51,391 nt of DNA from an uncultured Oscillospiraceae bacterium (GTDB taxonomy: Bacteria; Bacillota; Clostridia; Oscillospirales; Oscillospiraceae), in the NCBI GenBank assembly GCA_934590325.1, contig CAKTOW010000015.1, forward strand, positions 1 through 51,391, read 5' to 3'. A model generated the notes under the pieces. It was not told the origin of the DNA and did no database searches. It saw only the letters and a program-made list of their open reading frames with translations. A program made the position numbers and the translations under genes. The first letter of the stretch is position 1, and each line of letters starts with the position of its first letter. Positions 36,832 to 44,617 of the stretch are shown here, piece after piece.

Positions 36832-37727
36832 TCGAGGTGAAAAACGTCGTCAAGACCTTTGACGGCTTCCGGGCGCTGGACGGCCTGACCATGACGGTGC
36901 CCCGCGGCGCGGTGTACGGCCTGGTGGGCCCCAACGGCGCGGGCAAGTCCACCGTCATCCGCCATCTGGCGGGCATCTACCGGCAGGACAGCGGCGATGT
37001 GCTGGTGGACGGACAGCCGGTGTACGAAAACCCCGCCGTGAAAAGCCGCATGGCCGTCATCGGCGACGACTGGTACTACTTCCCCCAGGCGGGCATACGG
37101 GAGATGGCCAAGTTCTACGCGGGCATCTACCCCCAGTTCAGCTGGGAGCGGTACGAGAAGCTGAAGGAGGTATTCCCTCTGGACGAGAAGCTGATGCTGC
37201 GCCGCATGTCCAAGGGCATGCAGAAGCAGGCGGCCTTCTGGCTGACGGTGTGCTGCATGCCGGAGTACCTCATCCTGGATGAGCCGGTGGACGGCCTTGA
37301 CCCGGTGATGCGGCGGCAGGTGTGGTCCCTGCTGCTGGGCGACGTGGCCGAGCGGGGCACCACGGTGCTGGTGTCCAGCCACAACCTGCGGGAGCTGGAG
37401 GACGTGTGCGACCACGTGGGCATCCTGAACCGCGGCAAGGTGCTGCTGGAGCGGAGCCTCAGCGACCTGCAGGACAACACGGTGAAGCTGCAGGTGGCCT
37501 ATCAGGGCGTTACCGAGCCGGTGCTCCCGGCGGAGCTGAACATCCTGCACCGCAGCCACGTGGGCCGGGTGTACACCTACATCATCCGCGGCAGCAGCCA
37601 GGACATCCTGCGGCGCATGCGGATCACCGATCCGGTGCTGCTGGAGTCCATCCCGCTGACGCTGGAGGAGATATTCATTTACGAACTGGGAGGTGTGGAT
37701 TATGCCGCGAAAGACATCCTTCTGTAA
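36828..37727 (+). CDS. ABC transporter ATP-binding protein (YtrB/BcrA-like)
   Basis: A 299-residue ATPase with Walker A GPNGAGKST and Walker B LILDEPVDGLDP; the signature is degenerate (RMSKGMQKQ), as often in this family. It pairs with the large permease encoded next, which its coding end overlaps by 26 nt. Confidence 0.9.
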   Translation: MIEVKNVVKTFDGFRALDGLTMTVPRGAVYGLVGPNGAGKSTVIRHLAGIYRQDSGDVLVDGQPVYENPAVKSRMAVIGDDWYYFPQAGIREMAKFYAGIYPQFSWERYEKLKEVFPLDEKLMLRRMSKGMQKQAAFWLTVCCMPEYLILDEPVDGLDPVMRRQVWSLLLGDVAERGTTVLVSSHNLRELEDVCDHVGILNRGKVLLERSLSDLQDNTVKLQVAYQGVTEPVLPAELNILHRSHVGRVYTYIIRGSSQDILRRMRITDPVLLESIPLTLEEIFIYELGGVDYAAKDILL

Positions 37728-39555
37728 CCGCGCGCTGCTGCGCAGCGACGTGAAACGCTATTGGCCGCTGCTGTTCATGTACGTGCTCGTATGGGTGGTC
37801 ATCCTGCCCCTGCAGCTGGTGCAGACCGGGCGGTACCAGACGCTGGAGCCCCTGGTGCAGGCGCAGCTGCACAACGCCATCTGCAGCGCGCTGTATGCCT
37901 CCGTGGTCGTGGCGCTGATCTCCGGCTGCCTGTTCGCCATGGCGGTGTGGTCGTACCTGATGTCCGCCCGCACCGTGGGGCTGATGCACGCCCTGCCGGT
38001 CACGCGGACGCAGGCGTTCTTCTCCCACACGCTGTCCGCCATGGGCATGCTGACGGCGGGCAACGTGCTGGTGTTCCTTGTCAGCGTGCTGTGCAGCGCG
38101 GGCCGGGGCTTCGTGGACTGGGCCACGCTGGGCGCGTGGCTGCTGCTGACAGAGCTGATGTGCCTGTTCTTCTTCGCGCTGGCGTCCCTGTGCGCCGTGG
38201 TCACCGGCTGGCTGCTGGCGGTACCGGTGCTGTACGGCGCGGTGAACGTCGTGGCCCTCCTGCTGTACCTGGTGGTACGCGCCGTGGCGCAGCTGTTCTA
38301 CTACGGCTACGCCGGCAGCGGTGAGGTCCCGCAGGGCATCCGCTGCCTGACGCCGGTGATGCGGATATGGAACAGCCTCAACGACGGCTCGGGCGAATGG
38401 ATCACCGCACAGGGTCCGGACTACGAGCGGCAGGTATTCCTGCAGGCGCTGGCGCCGAAGTCCTTCATCGTCTGCGCTGTCTACGCCGCCGTGGGCATCG
38501 CCCTGCTGGCGCTGGTGTGGTGGCTGTATAAGAAGCGCCCCAGCGAGACCGGCGGCGACGCCATGGCCTTCCGCTGGCTGCGGCCCATCGCCCGGTGGAC
38601 CATCGGCCTGTGCGGCGGCTGGGGTCTGGGCCTGTTCCTGCACTACACCATCTTTGTGGATAACGGCTTCGTCAACCTGCTGGTATGCCAGCTGGTCATG
38701 GGCGTGATCTGCTTCTTCGCCGCACAGATGCTGCTGCAGAAGAAGTTCCGCATCTTCAACAAACGCTGGTGGATCGAGACCGCCGCGCTGGTGCTGGTGC
38801 TGGCGGCGGTGATGGGCGGCGTCAAGCTGGACATCACCGGCTATCAGACCCGTGTGCCCGATGCCGGCCGCGTCAAAGCGGTGTCCTTCAGCTGCGCCGG
38901 GGCACACTTCAGCTCCGAGGATACCGGGACAGCAGAGGAGATCATCGCCCTCCACCGGGCCATCATCGACCAGTACCAGGAGACCGGCCTGACCATCGAT
39001 TCCGACGTGACGCTGGAAAGCGGTGCCGAGCTGCAATACCGCTGGATCTACCTGACCTATACGCTGAAAAACGGCACCAAGCTGGAGCGCAGCTACGGCA
39101 CGCCGGTGCTGGAGGGCTCCGATGTCCACCGGCTGCTGACCCAGCTGGTGAACCGCACCGACAGCCGGGAGAGCCTCATCGGCATCGACTCACTGGCGCG
39201 GTACGGCGGCGTGAACGCCGTGATCAGCGGCTACGTCCGCCGGTACGACACCGACGAGGTGGCCGAGCTGACCCGGCAGCAGGCGCAGGACCTGGCCTCC
39301 CTGGCCCTGGCTGACGCAGCCAACAGCTCCGGGCCGCTGGATCCGCGGAGTGACGACTTCTATTCCTATGTCAAGGGCTATGACATGGATATACAGCTCC
39401 GCGTGGTGATCGACCGTGAGACCTCCACCACCGTGCCGCTGAACGTGCCCGCCTTCGCCCTGCGGATGCAGAAGTTCATCGACGGGCTGGAGTTCCAGGT
39501 GGACGGCTCCTCCGGGGACACCACCAAAGCCGTGGATGAGATACTGTACGACTGA
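37702..39555 (+). CDS. ABC-2-type permease with large extracytoplasmic domain
   Basis: A 617-residue membrane protein: about six helices in the first 300 residues, one or two more near 340-370, then a soluble region of about 240 residues expected outside the membrane. The ATG at 37702 has GGAGGTG 6 nt upstream. With the YtrA-type regulator and ATPase it forms an exporter or an envelope-stress module; the substrate is unknown. Confidence 0.82.
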   Translation: MPRKTSFCNRALLRSDVKRYWPLLFMYVLVWVVILPLQLVQTGRYQTLEPLVQAQLHNAICSALYASVVVALISGCLFAMAVWSYLMSARTVGLMHALPVTRTQAFFSHTLSAMGMLTAGNVLVFLVSVLCSAGRGFVDWATLGAWLLLTELMCLFFFALASLCAVVTGWLLAVPVLYGAVNVVALLLYLVVRAVAQLFYYGYAGSGEVPQGIRCLTPVMRIWNSLNDGSGEWITAQGPDYERQVFLQALAPKSFIVCAVYAAVGIALLALVWWLYKKRPSETGGDAMAFRWLRPIARWTIGLCGGWGLGLFLHYTIFVDNGFVNLLVCQLVMGVICFFAAQMLLQKKFRIFNKRWWIETAALVLVLAAVMGGVKLDITGYQTRVPDAGRVKAVSFSCAGAHFSSEDTGTAEEIIALHRAIIDQYQETGLTIDSDVTLESGAELQYRWIYLTYTLKNGTKLERSYGTPVLEGSDVHRLLTQLVNRTDSRESLIGIDSLARYGGVNAVISGYVRRYDTDEVAELTRQQAQDLASLALADAANSSGPLDPRSDDFYSYVKGYDMDIQLRVVIDRETSTTVPLNVPAFALRMQKFIDGLEFQVDGSSGDTTKAVDEILYD

Positions 39556-39561
39556 GCAGAT

Positions 39562-39596
39562 GCGTCAGGCCCCCGGCTCCGCCGGGGGCCTGACGC
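39562..39596 (+). terminator. hairpin after the ABC permease gene
   Basis: A 16-bp stem, GCGTCAGGCCCCCGGC/GCCGGGGGCCTGACGC, directly after the stop codon. No strong T run, but very stable. Confidence 0.7.
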
Positions 39597-39607
39597 TATA
39601 CATGAAA

Positions 39608-39636
39608 GCAGTCCCCCGGCCTTGCCGGGGGACTGC
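39608..39636 (-). terminator. hairpin after the CofE-like gene
   Basis: A 13-bp stem, GCAGTCCCCCGGC/GCCGGGGGACTGC, at the 3' end of the leftward CofE-like gene. Confidence 0.7.
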
Positions 39637-39642
39637 TGCTGT

Positions 39643-40842
39643 TTACTCGTTGGTGTAGTTGTCGAAATAGCCCTGAATGTAGACGATGGGGGTGCCCTTG
39701 TCGCCGCTGCCGCTGGTCAGGTCGCACAGGGAGCCGATCAGGTCGGTGAGGTTGCGGGGCGTGGTGCCCTCGGACACCATGTTGCCCACCAGGGACTGCT
39801 TGGCGTCCTTGGCGCGGATCTTCTCGGAGATGGCCTTCTGCAGTGCCTCGCCGCTGAGGTCGGCGAACTCCTTGTCGGCCAGGTATTTCAGCTTCAGCTC
39901 GTTGGGGGTGCCCACCAGGCCGCTGGTGTAGCCAGGGGCCACCACGGGGTCGGCCAGCTCCCAGATCTTACCGGCGGGGTCCTTGAAGGCGCCGTCGCCG
40001 TAGACCATAGCCTCCACCCGCTTGCCGGTGGCGGCGCACATGGTCCGGCCAATGGCCTCGGCCACGGGCTTGGCGTCCCGGGGGAACAGCTTCACGCGGT
40101 CGTCGTCGGCCTTGTTGCTGCCCAGCAGGCCGTACTGGGGGTTGAAGCCGCTGCCGTCCACGGACGCGGTCAGCAGGTCGTCCAGACCCAGCACCACCTT
40201 GGCACCAGCGGCGGTCAGCAGACGCTTGCTGCGCTGGCGGGTGTGGATGTCGCAGGTGATCACCGTGTCGGTGTAGGGCAGGATGGCGGTGACGCGGTTG
40301 GCGAACACGATCTCCGCCTTGGCTCCGGCGTCCTCGATGATGGACTTGTAGTATGCCACGTAGTCCACGCCGGTGAAGGGATGCACCACCTCGCCGAAGG
40401 CGTTGCGGAACTGTTCCAGGGACAGCACATCGTGCCAGGGGTCTATGCCCGCCTCGTCCAGCTGGTCCAGCGTCACCAGGTGGTTGCCCACCTCGTCGGA
40501 GGGATAGCTGAGCAGCAGAACGATCTTCTCGGCGCCCATGGCGATACCGCGCAGCAGCAGGGAGAAGCGGTTGCGGCTGAGGATGGGGAAGGCCACGCCT
40601 ACGGTCTTGCCGCCGGTCTTGGCCTTCACGTCCGCGGCGATCTGCTCGCAGGTGGCGTAGTTGCCCTGGCAGCGGGCCACGACGGACTCGGTCACGGCCA
40701 CCACGTCGCCGTCACGGGGCGTGATGCCGTTCTCCTTCAAGGCGTTCAGCACAGTGCTGACGGTGATGTCCACCACGTTGTCTCCCTCACGGAAGATGGG
40801 GGCGCGGACGCCCCGGACGACGGTACCCAAAGTTCTGCTCAT
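39643..40842 (-). CDS. coenzyme F420:L-glutamate ligase-like protein
   Basis: A 399-residue protein whose N-terminal half matches the CofE (F420-0:gamma-glutamyl ligase) fold: DGDVVAVTESVVARCQG and later a TDTVITCDIHTRQ segment. Longer CofE-like forms of this size are found in Firmicutes that do not make F420, so the natural substrate is uncertain. No other F420 genes are in the window. It is a single-gene unit. Confidence 0.7.
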   Translation of the reverse strand: MSRTLGTVVRGVRAPIFREGDNVVDITVSTVLNALKENGITPRDGDVVAVTESVVARCQGNYATCEQIAADVKAKTGGKTVGVAFPILSRNRFSLLLRGIAMGAEKIVLLLSYPSDEVGNHLVTLDQLDEAGIDPWHDVLSLEQFRNAFGEVVHPFTGVDYVAYYKSIIEDAGAKAEIVFANRVTAILPYTDTVITCDIHTRQRSKRLLTAAGAKVVLGLDDLLTASVDGSGFNPQYGLLGSNKADDDRVKLFPRDAKPVAEAIGRTMCAATGKRVEAMVYGDGAFKDPAGKIWELADPVVAPGYTSGLVGTPNELKLKYLADKEFADLSGEALQKAISEKIRAKDAKQSLVGNMVSEGTTPRNLTDLIGSLCDLTSGSGDKGTPIVYIQGYFDNYTNE

Positions 40843-41078
40843 AGCGGAAGCCCTCCTGATATAGTAAAGGTTTTGTACAGTATATATTCTGCGCAGTATA
40901 AGTTTTGTGCTGAAATTATTCTGAAATTATCCAGGTGAAAAATATCCAGGCGGCGCAGACGCGCAACGCATATTAGTATACCACGCCGCTTTAGCATAAG
41001 TAAAATATCAATATCTGATATTTGCATTAAGCAGGTCTAATGTATATGCAGTTATTTCCCGACGGCCAGCCAGCCAAT
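40843..41078. other. AT-rich intergenic region left of the prophage
   Basis: No ORF of note. It contains several TA-rich segments, such as TATACT (minus strand, near 40975) preceded by TG, which could be the promoter for the leftward CofE-like gene. It ends at the left 14-bp repeat of the prophage. Confidence 0.4.
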
Positions 41079-41092
41079 TGTTGTTTTACCGG
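41079..41092. repeat. left end repeat of the prophage (attL candidate)
   Basis: TGTTGTTTTACCGG, identical to 49862-49875. A 14-bp match at the two edges of the phage gene block is unlikely by chance and gives a prophage of typical inovirus size. Confidence 0.6.
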
Positions 41093-41144
41093 GGCAGATG
41101 TCAAGAAGAAAATGGACAAATGACAAAAAATATCAATCTTGAGA

Positions 41145-41198
41145 TGTAACACAAGAAGATCTCCGGGCGCCAGGCAGCTGGCGGCGGAGTGTGTTACA
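41145..41198. repeat. palindromic element E1 (54 bp)
   Basis: Outer arms TGTAACACA and TGTGTTACA; inner hairpin CTCCG-CGCCAG/CTGGCG-CGGAG. Exactly 54 bp. It lies between the left end repeat and the phage terminator. Confidence 0.85.
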
Positions 41199-41252
41199 AG
41201 CGGTATCGCTGCGCGATGTAGCATGGAAACACCGCGCCAATCAAGACCACGA

Positions 41253-41286
41253 AAAAAGCAGCTCTCACGGGGGAGCTGCTTTTTTC
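41253..41286. terminator. bidirectional terminator between E1 and E2
   Basis: AAAAAAGCAGCTC-loop-GAGCTGCTTTTTT. The whole segment 41199-41407 has no credible gene. In filamentous phages such a non-coding region carries terminators and packaging or replication signals. Confidence 0.85.
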
Positions 41287-41407
41287 ATGCGGAGTGCCCT
41301 TGCGGGCAGTCTTGACAGGCGGGTGGTTCCCTGCGTTGGGTAACCAACATGGCCAGCTTCGCAGGCCATGCTGACGCAATTTCATATCATGGGGATGCGG
41401 GGCGCGG

Positions 41408-41461
41408 CGTAACACAAGATTGCTGCAGCAGCTCCGGCAGCTCCAGCGAATTTGTGTTACA
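41408..41461. repeat. palindromic element E2 (54 bp)
   Basis: Outer arms CGTAACACA and TGTGTTACA; inner partly paired TTGCTG/CAGCGAA segment. Exactly 54 bp. It lies 43 nt before the transposase start, and its right arm creates a TACAAT that could act as a -10 box for that gene. Confidence 0.85.
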
Positions 41462-41504
41462 ATGGAAAGACCACGAACTATCCTGAAACATAAGGGAGGC
41501 TCTC

Positions 41505-42503
41505 ATGGGACACTACATGACGAAAGAGGAACGCATTATCCTGCAGACGCTGCTGGACGAGAAGAAGCCGGTCAGCTACATCGCCCGGAAGCTGGGCTGC
41601 TGCCGCCAGACGGTCTACAACGAGATACGGCGCGGACAGTATCTCCATAACTACGGCTACTATGACAAGCTGCGGTATTCGGCGGACAAGGGGCAGCAGA
41701 TACACGACTACAATCAGACGGCAAAAGGCAGGCCGCTGAAGATCGGCAGCGACCACGCCTTTGCTGCCTACATCGAGCACAAGATCATCGTGGACAGGTA
41801 CTCCCCGGCTGCTGCTCTGGCAGCGGCACGGAAGTACCCTTTTGCTACGAGGATATGTGTCAGTACCCTGTACAGCTACATCGACAAGCGGGTGTTCTAC
41901 AAGTTGGGCAACCGGCACCTATGGGAGAAGTGGAAGAAGCGGCCCAAGAAAACCGAGGACAAGGAGCAGCGGGTAGTACACCCGAAGCTGCCCAGCATAG
42001 AGGTCAGACCGGCGCACATTGACCGACGCGAAGAGTATGGACATTGGGAAATGGACCTGGTAGTCAGCGGCCAGAACGGGAGAAGTGTACTTCTTACACT
42101 GACAGAGCGACTGAGCAGACAGGAGATCATCGTCAAGCTGCCGGACAGGCGGGCGGAGACCATACGCAGGGCCATAGACCGGATGGAGCGCAGGACGCCG
42201 GGCTTCCGGCAGAAGTTCCGGTCTATCACCACCGACAACGGCAGCGAGTTCATGGAGTATGACAAGCTGGTCAAGAGTTGCCGGAGAAAGGGCAGCCGCT
42301 TTGACATCTACTACTGTCACAGCTACTCCGCATGGGAGAAAGGCAGCGTGGAGAACCACAACCGCATGATACGCCGCTTCTTCCCCAAAGGCACCAACTT
42401 TGACGAGGTATCACCGGCAGAGGTACAACGGGTACAAGATTGGATGAATGGGTATCCGCGCAGAGTGTTAGGTTGGCAGACACCCGATGAAGCCGCAGCA
42501 TAG
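41505..42503 (+). CDS. IS30-family transposase
   Basis: A 332-residue DDE transposase: N-terminal helix-turn-helix (SYIARKLGCCRQTVYNEIRRG, split), then the catalytic residues in WEMDLV, TTDNGSEF and WEKGSVENHNRMIRRFFPKG (split), the IS30 pattern. It is the only phage-region gene of this size on the plus strand. Spiroplasma filamentous phages also carry IS30-type transposases, so it may be the phage's integration enzyme rather than a chance IS insertion. It is framed by E2 and E3, giving a unit of 1202 bp. Confidence 0.92.
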   Translation: MGHYMTKEERIILQTLLDEKKPVSYIARKLGCCRQTVYNEIRRGQYLHNYGYYDKLRYSADKGQQIHDYNQTAKGRPLKIGSDHAFAAYIEHKIIVDRYSPAAALAAARKYPFATRICVSTLYSYIDKRVFYKLGNRHLWEKWKKRPKKTEDKEQRVVHPKLPSIEVRPAHIDRREEYGHWEMDLVVSGQNGRSVLLTLTERLSRQEIIVKLPDRRAETIRRAIDRMERRTPGFRQKFRSITTDNGSEFMEYDKLVKSCRRKGSRFDIYYCHSYSAWEKGSVENHNRMIRRFFPKGTNFDEVSPAEVQRVQDWMNGYPRRVLGWQTPDEAAA

Positions 42504-42506
42504 GCA

Positions 42507-42541
42507 GGGCCCCGCGCGGCTGAAGCCTTGGCGCGGGGCCC
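42507..42541. terminator. GC-rich hairpin between transposase and Zot genes
   Basis: GGGCCCCGCGC-loop-GCGCGGGGCCC, an 11-bp stem between two converging genes, touching E3. It probably terminates both transcripts, although the T run is missing. Confidence 0.65.
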
Positions 42542-42544
42542 CGC

Positions 42545-42609
42545 TGTAACACATTGTGCAGCTGCAGCCGACTTGGATCGGCGCTGCAGCAGGACCAGGT
42601 TGTGTTACA
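42545..42609. repeat. palindromic element E3 (65 bp)
   Basis: Outer arms TGTAACACA and TGTGTTACA; inner hairpin CTGCAGC-CGA/TCG-GC-GCTGCAG. Exactly 65 bp, that is 11 bp longer than E1, E2, E4 and E5. It begins on the base next to the Zot stop codon. Confidence 0.85.
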
Positions 42610-43512
42610 TCACTTGCGTATCTTCTTCTGACTTCTCCGCCACTTCCGGGAGGGCTTGACCACACCGTCCATATTGGCCTGCTGCTCGTTCCGGCGCAGG
42701 GAGAGTATCTCCTCCTCAGACAGCATATCGCCCTCCTTGAAGGACTTTTGCAGATTGCCCACACAGGCCAGCGTGTCGTATGCCGCATAGTCCTTGTTGG
42801 TCACGAACCAGCAGCGGCGGGTAAGGGGTGTAAGCAGCTGGGTATTGGTAGCATTCTCCATCTCCCATGCGTCATAGAGGTTCTGACGCTGGAAGCGCCA
42901 CAGCTTATCACAGTCCACCACGCAGCTTGTCACCTGACGGAGCAGCGCGTCCACATGGCCGAAACGCTGGGCGGTGTAGTACATGGAAATGTGGTAGTGG
43001 CGGCAGGTCAGCAGGGTATTGAGGAACAGCGGGTCGATGTTGCTCTTGAAGTTCCGGCTGTTCATCCGGACGCTGAACTCGTCGCCCAGCACCAGTGTAA
43101 CGGTGAGCGTGTCGTGCTCCCTGTCATACTGGCCGTTCTTTTCAGCACAGTAGACCACCTGCTGGAGGGAAACGAAGTCATCATAGGGGATGGACAGCGC
43201 CACATTGGACAGCACCTTGACCCGCTGCTCTACCCACATGGCCCGGTCCTTATCCCAGACCGGCTTACCGTCGTACTGCTCGTACATGGAAACCACCTTA
43301 TGGACGGCGGAGAGTGTCTTGCCCTTGCCGAACAGGCCAACGTAGGCCACCAGCTCGCCGGTCCTGCACTCGTTCCATTTGCGGTACTTGAGATATTGGA
43401 ACAGGTCAACGGTGCCATAGCGTACCAGCTTCACCGGGTGGAAGAACGCACAGCGGATGGTGGGACAGAGCGCCAGCACCAGGCCGAGGGCGATAAGTAT
43501 GATGACCGCCAT
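42610..43512 (-). CDS. Zot/pI-like phage assembly ATPase
   Basis: A 300-residue protein with an N-terminal membrane helix (about 3-20) and a P-loop ATPase domain: Walker A GLFGKGKT at 59-66 and a Walker B-like LVLGDEF. This is the morphogenesis ATPase that drives virion extrusion in filamentous phages. In pI/Zot the helix is usually central or C-terminal; here it is N-terminal. The ATG at 43512 follows GGAGG by 7 nt and lies 1 nt after the previous stop. The C-terminus is very basic. Confidence 0.87.
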   Translation of the reverse strand: MAVIILIALGLVLALCPTIRCAFFHPVKLVRYGTVDLFQYLKYRKWNECRTGELVAYVGLFGKGKTLSAVHKVVSMYEQYDGKPVWDKDRAMWVEQRVKVLSNVALSIPYDDFVSLQQVVYCAEKNGQYDREHDTLTVTLVLGDEFSVRMNSRNFKSNIDPLFLNTLLTCRHYHISMYYTAQRFGHVDALLRQVTSCVVDCDKLWRFQRQNLYDAWEMENATNTQLLTPLTRRCWFVTNKDYAAYDTLACVGNLQKSFKEGDMLSEEEILSLRRNEQQANMDGVVKPSRKWRRSQKKIRK

Positions 43513-43513
43513 A

Positions 43514-43693
43514 TCAGAACCTCCGCCAGTTGACCAGCGCGGCGGCCACAGCCGCCACAATGCGGAACACGGCGGTGACCAGTACCACGGCCACGAATAC
43601 AGTCAGCAGATAGGGTATCAGCTCGGCCATGGTGGTAGGCGGCACGATGTCCACGCCGGTGATCTGGAAGAACTCAGCCACAACAGACGCCAT
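43514..43693 (-). CDS. small phage membrane protein (59 residues)
   Basis: MASVVAEFFQITGVDIV... has a short N-terminal part, one long hydrophobic segment (about 25-52) and the basic tail NWRRF. Start at 43693, with AGGGGGTG upstream; the start codon overlaps the previous stop as TGATG. It is probably a minor coat or assembly protein, judged by size and place in front of the Zot gene. No closer assignment can be made. Confidence 0.75.
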   Translation of the reverse strand: MASVVAEFFQITGVDIVPPTTMAELIPYLLTVFVAVVLVTAVFRIVAAVAAALVNWRRF

Positions 43694-44109
43694 CAGAACA
43701 CCCCCTTTACAAAGTACCATAGCATGAACATGAAGCCCAGCACGAGGAACAGAAGCAGCATACCCTCCGTGACAGTGTACTCGTCAAAGGGTTTGGAGAG
43801 GAACAGGCCGGTGTCTGTTTCCTCCTGCGACAGCGTGGTGGCCTTGATCTGACCGACCAGCGCCGGGTCATCCGTATAGAGAATGGAGCCGTCCGTGTCG
43901 TAGATGGTGGTATACTCCTGCTTTGTCTCGGCCTCCGTTGTGTCGGTATTATCGGCTGTGGGTTCCTCGTCCGGCTCCAGCGCCGGTCTGAGCGCCCACT
44001 CCGGTATGTCCTCGGTCGTGAAATCGGTGTCAGCCGTTGTGGCGTAGGCATTCACGGTGAGCATAAGCAGCAGCGCCAGCAGCGCGGAGGTCAGCGGTAT
44101 GTACTTCAA
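43693..44109 (-). CDS. secreted/anchored phage protein (138 residues)
   Basis: A signal-peptide-like N-terminus (MKYIPLTSALLALLLMLTVNAYA, split at Ala), an acidic Thr/Glu/Asp-rich central part and a C-terminal membrane helix (about 115-135). The start codon is TTG at 44109, after GGGGTGAT, overlapping the preceding TGA. The layout of an exported domain anchored at the C-terminus suits a virion tip or minor coat protein. Confidence 0.75.
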   Translation of the reverse strand: MKYIPLTSALLALLLMLTVNAYATTADTDFTTEDIPEWALRPALEPDEEPTADNTDTTEAETKQEYTTIYDTDGSILYTDDPALVGQIKATTLSQEETDTGLFLSKPFDEYTVTEGMLLLFLVLGFMFMLWYFVKGVF

Positions 44110-44264
44110 TTATCATCACCCCACTTGAACAGAAGATAAATAACGGCACCGGCCACGATGAGCCAGAGGAGGATGTTCCAGAGGGTGAAGGTCAGACCGT
44201 CCACGGTGAACTCTATCTGAAATATCTGCAGACAGGCAGACAGGACTTGTCCGAGACCTTGCAT
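44106..44264 (-). CDS. small phage membrane protein (52 residues)
   Basis: MQGLGQVLSACLQIF... has one hydrophobic helix (about 25-46) and an acidic end KWGDDN. AAGGAGGG precedes the ATG; start and stop overlap the neighbours by 1 and 3 nt. Probably a minor coat protein. It is shorter than most gene-calling cut-offs. Confidence 0.72.
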   Translation of the reverse strand: MQGLGQVLSACLQIFQIEFTVDGLTFTLWNILLWLIVAGAVIYLLFKWGDDN

Positions 44265-44551
44265 CAGAATACCCTCCTTTTGATAATGACGCCGATGGCC
44301 AGAATGACCAGCGCCGCTTCGATGATAGTCAGCCACTCGGCGGGGATAAAGGGAAACAGGCTGGTGCCGAGGTTGAGGAACGCCGTGAAGAAGTTTTTGA
44401 CGGAGTCCACCGTATGGTCCAGCAGCAGGTCCACATCGTCCAGGCCGTCCAGCAGGTTAAGGATGAAATGCAGGGAGCCGACGATAAGGCCGTTGATCAA
44501 GCTGGTGATCATATTCAGCAGAGCCCGCAGCGGCTCAAGTAAAACAGACAT
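44264..44551 (-). CDS. phage membrane protein (95 residues), possible pVI-like minor coat
   Basis: MSVLLEPLRALLNMI... has amphipathic and hydrophobic helices and a C-terminal membrane helix ending KRRVF. I choose ATG 44551, with AGGGGTG 6 nt upstream, over the GTG three codons earlier, which is part of that ribosome site. The ribosome site lies directly next to element E4. It heads the module leading to the Zot gene. Confidence 0.72.
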   Translation of the reverse strand: MSVLLEPLRALLNMITSLINGLIVGSLHFILNLLDGLDDVDLLLDHTVDSVKNFFTAFLNLGTSLFPFIPAEWLTIIEAALVILAIGVIIKRRVF

Positions 44552-44563
44552 GGTATTCACCCC

Positions 44564-44617
44564 TGTAACACAAATTTCAGATCCTGGCGCCGGAGCTGCA
44601 GCAAGAAGTGTGTTACG
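44564..44617. repeat. palindromic element E4 (54 bp)
   Basis: Outer arms TGTAACACA and TGTGTTACG, inner part GC-rich with weaker pairing. Exactly 54 bp. The stop codon TAA of the pIII-like gene (44615-44613) is provided by its GTAACACA arm. Confidence 0.85.

Noticed and set aside
41079..41092. dif site for Xer-mediated integration
   Set aside because: The repeat and its surroundings do not resemble the 28-bp dif consensus, so only the direct repeat itself is reported.
41194..41415. 73-residue ORF on the minus strand between E1 and E2
   Set aside because: It runs through the strong bidirectional terminator and has no ribosome site or recognisable sequence.
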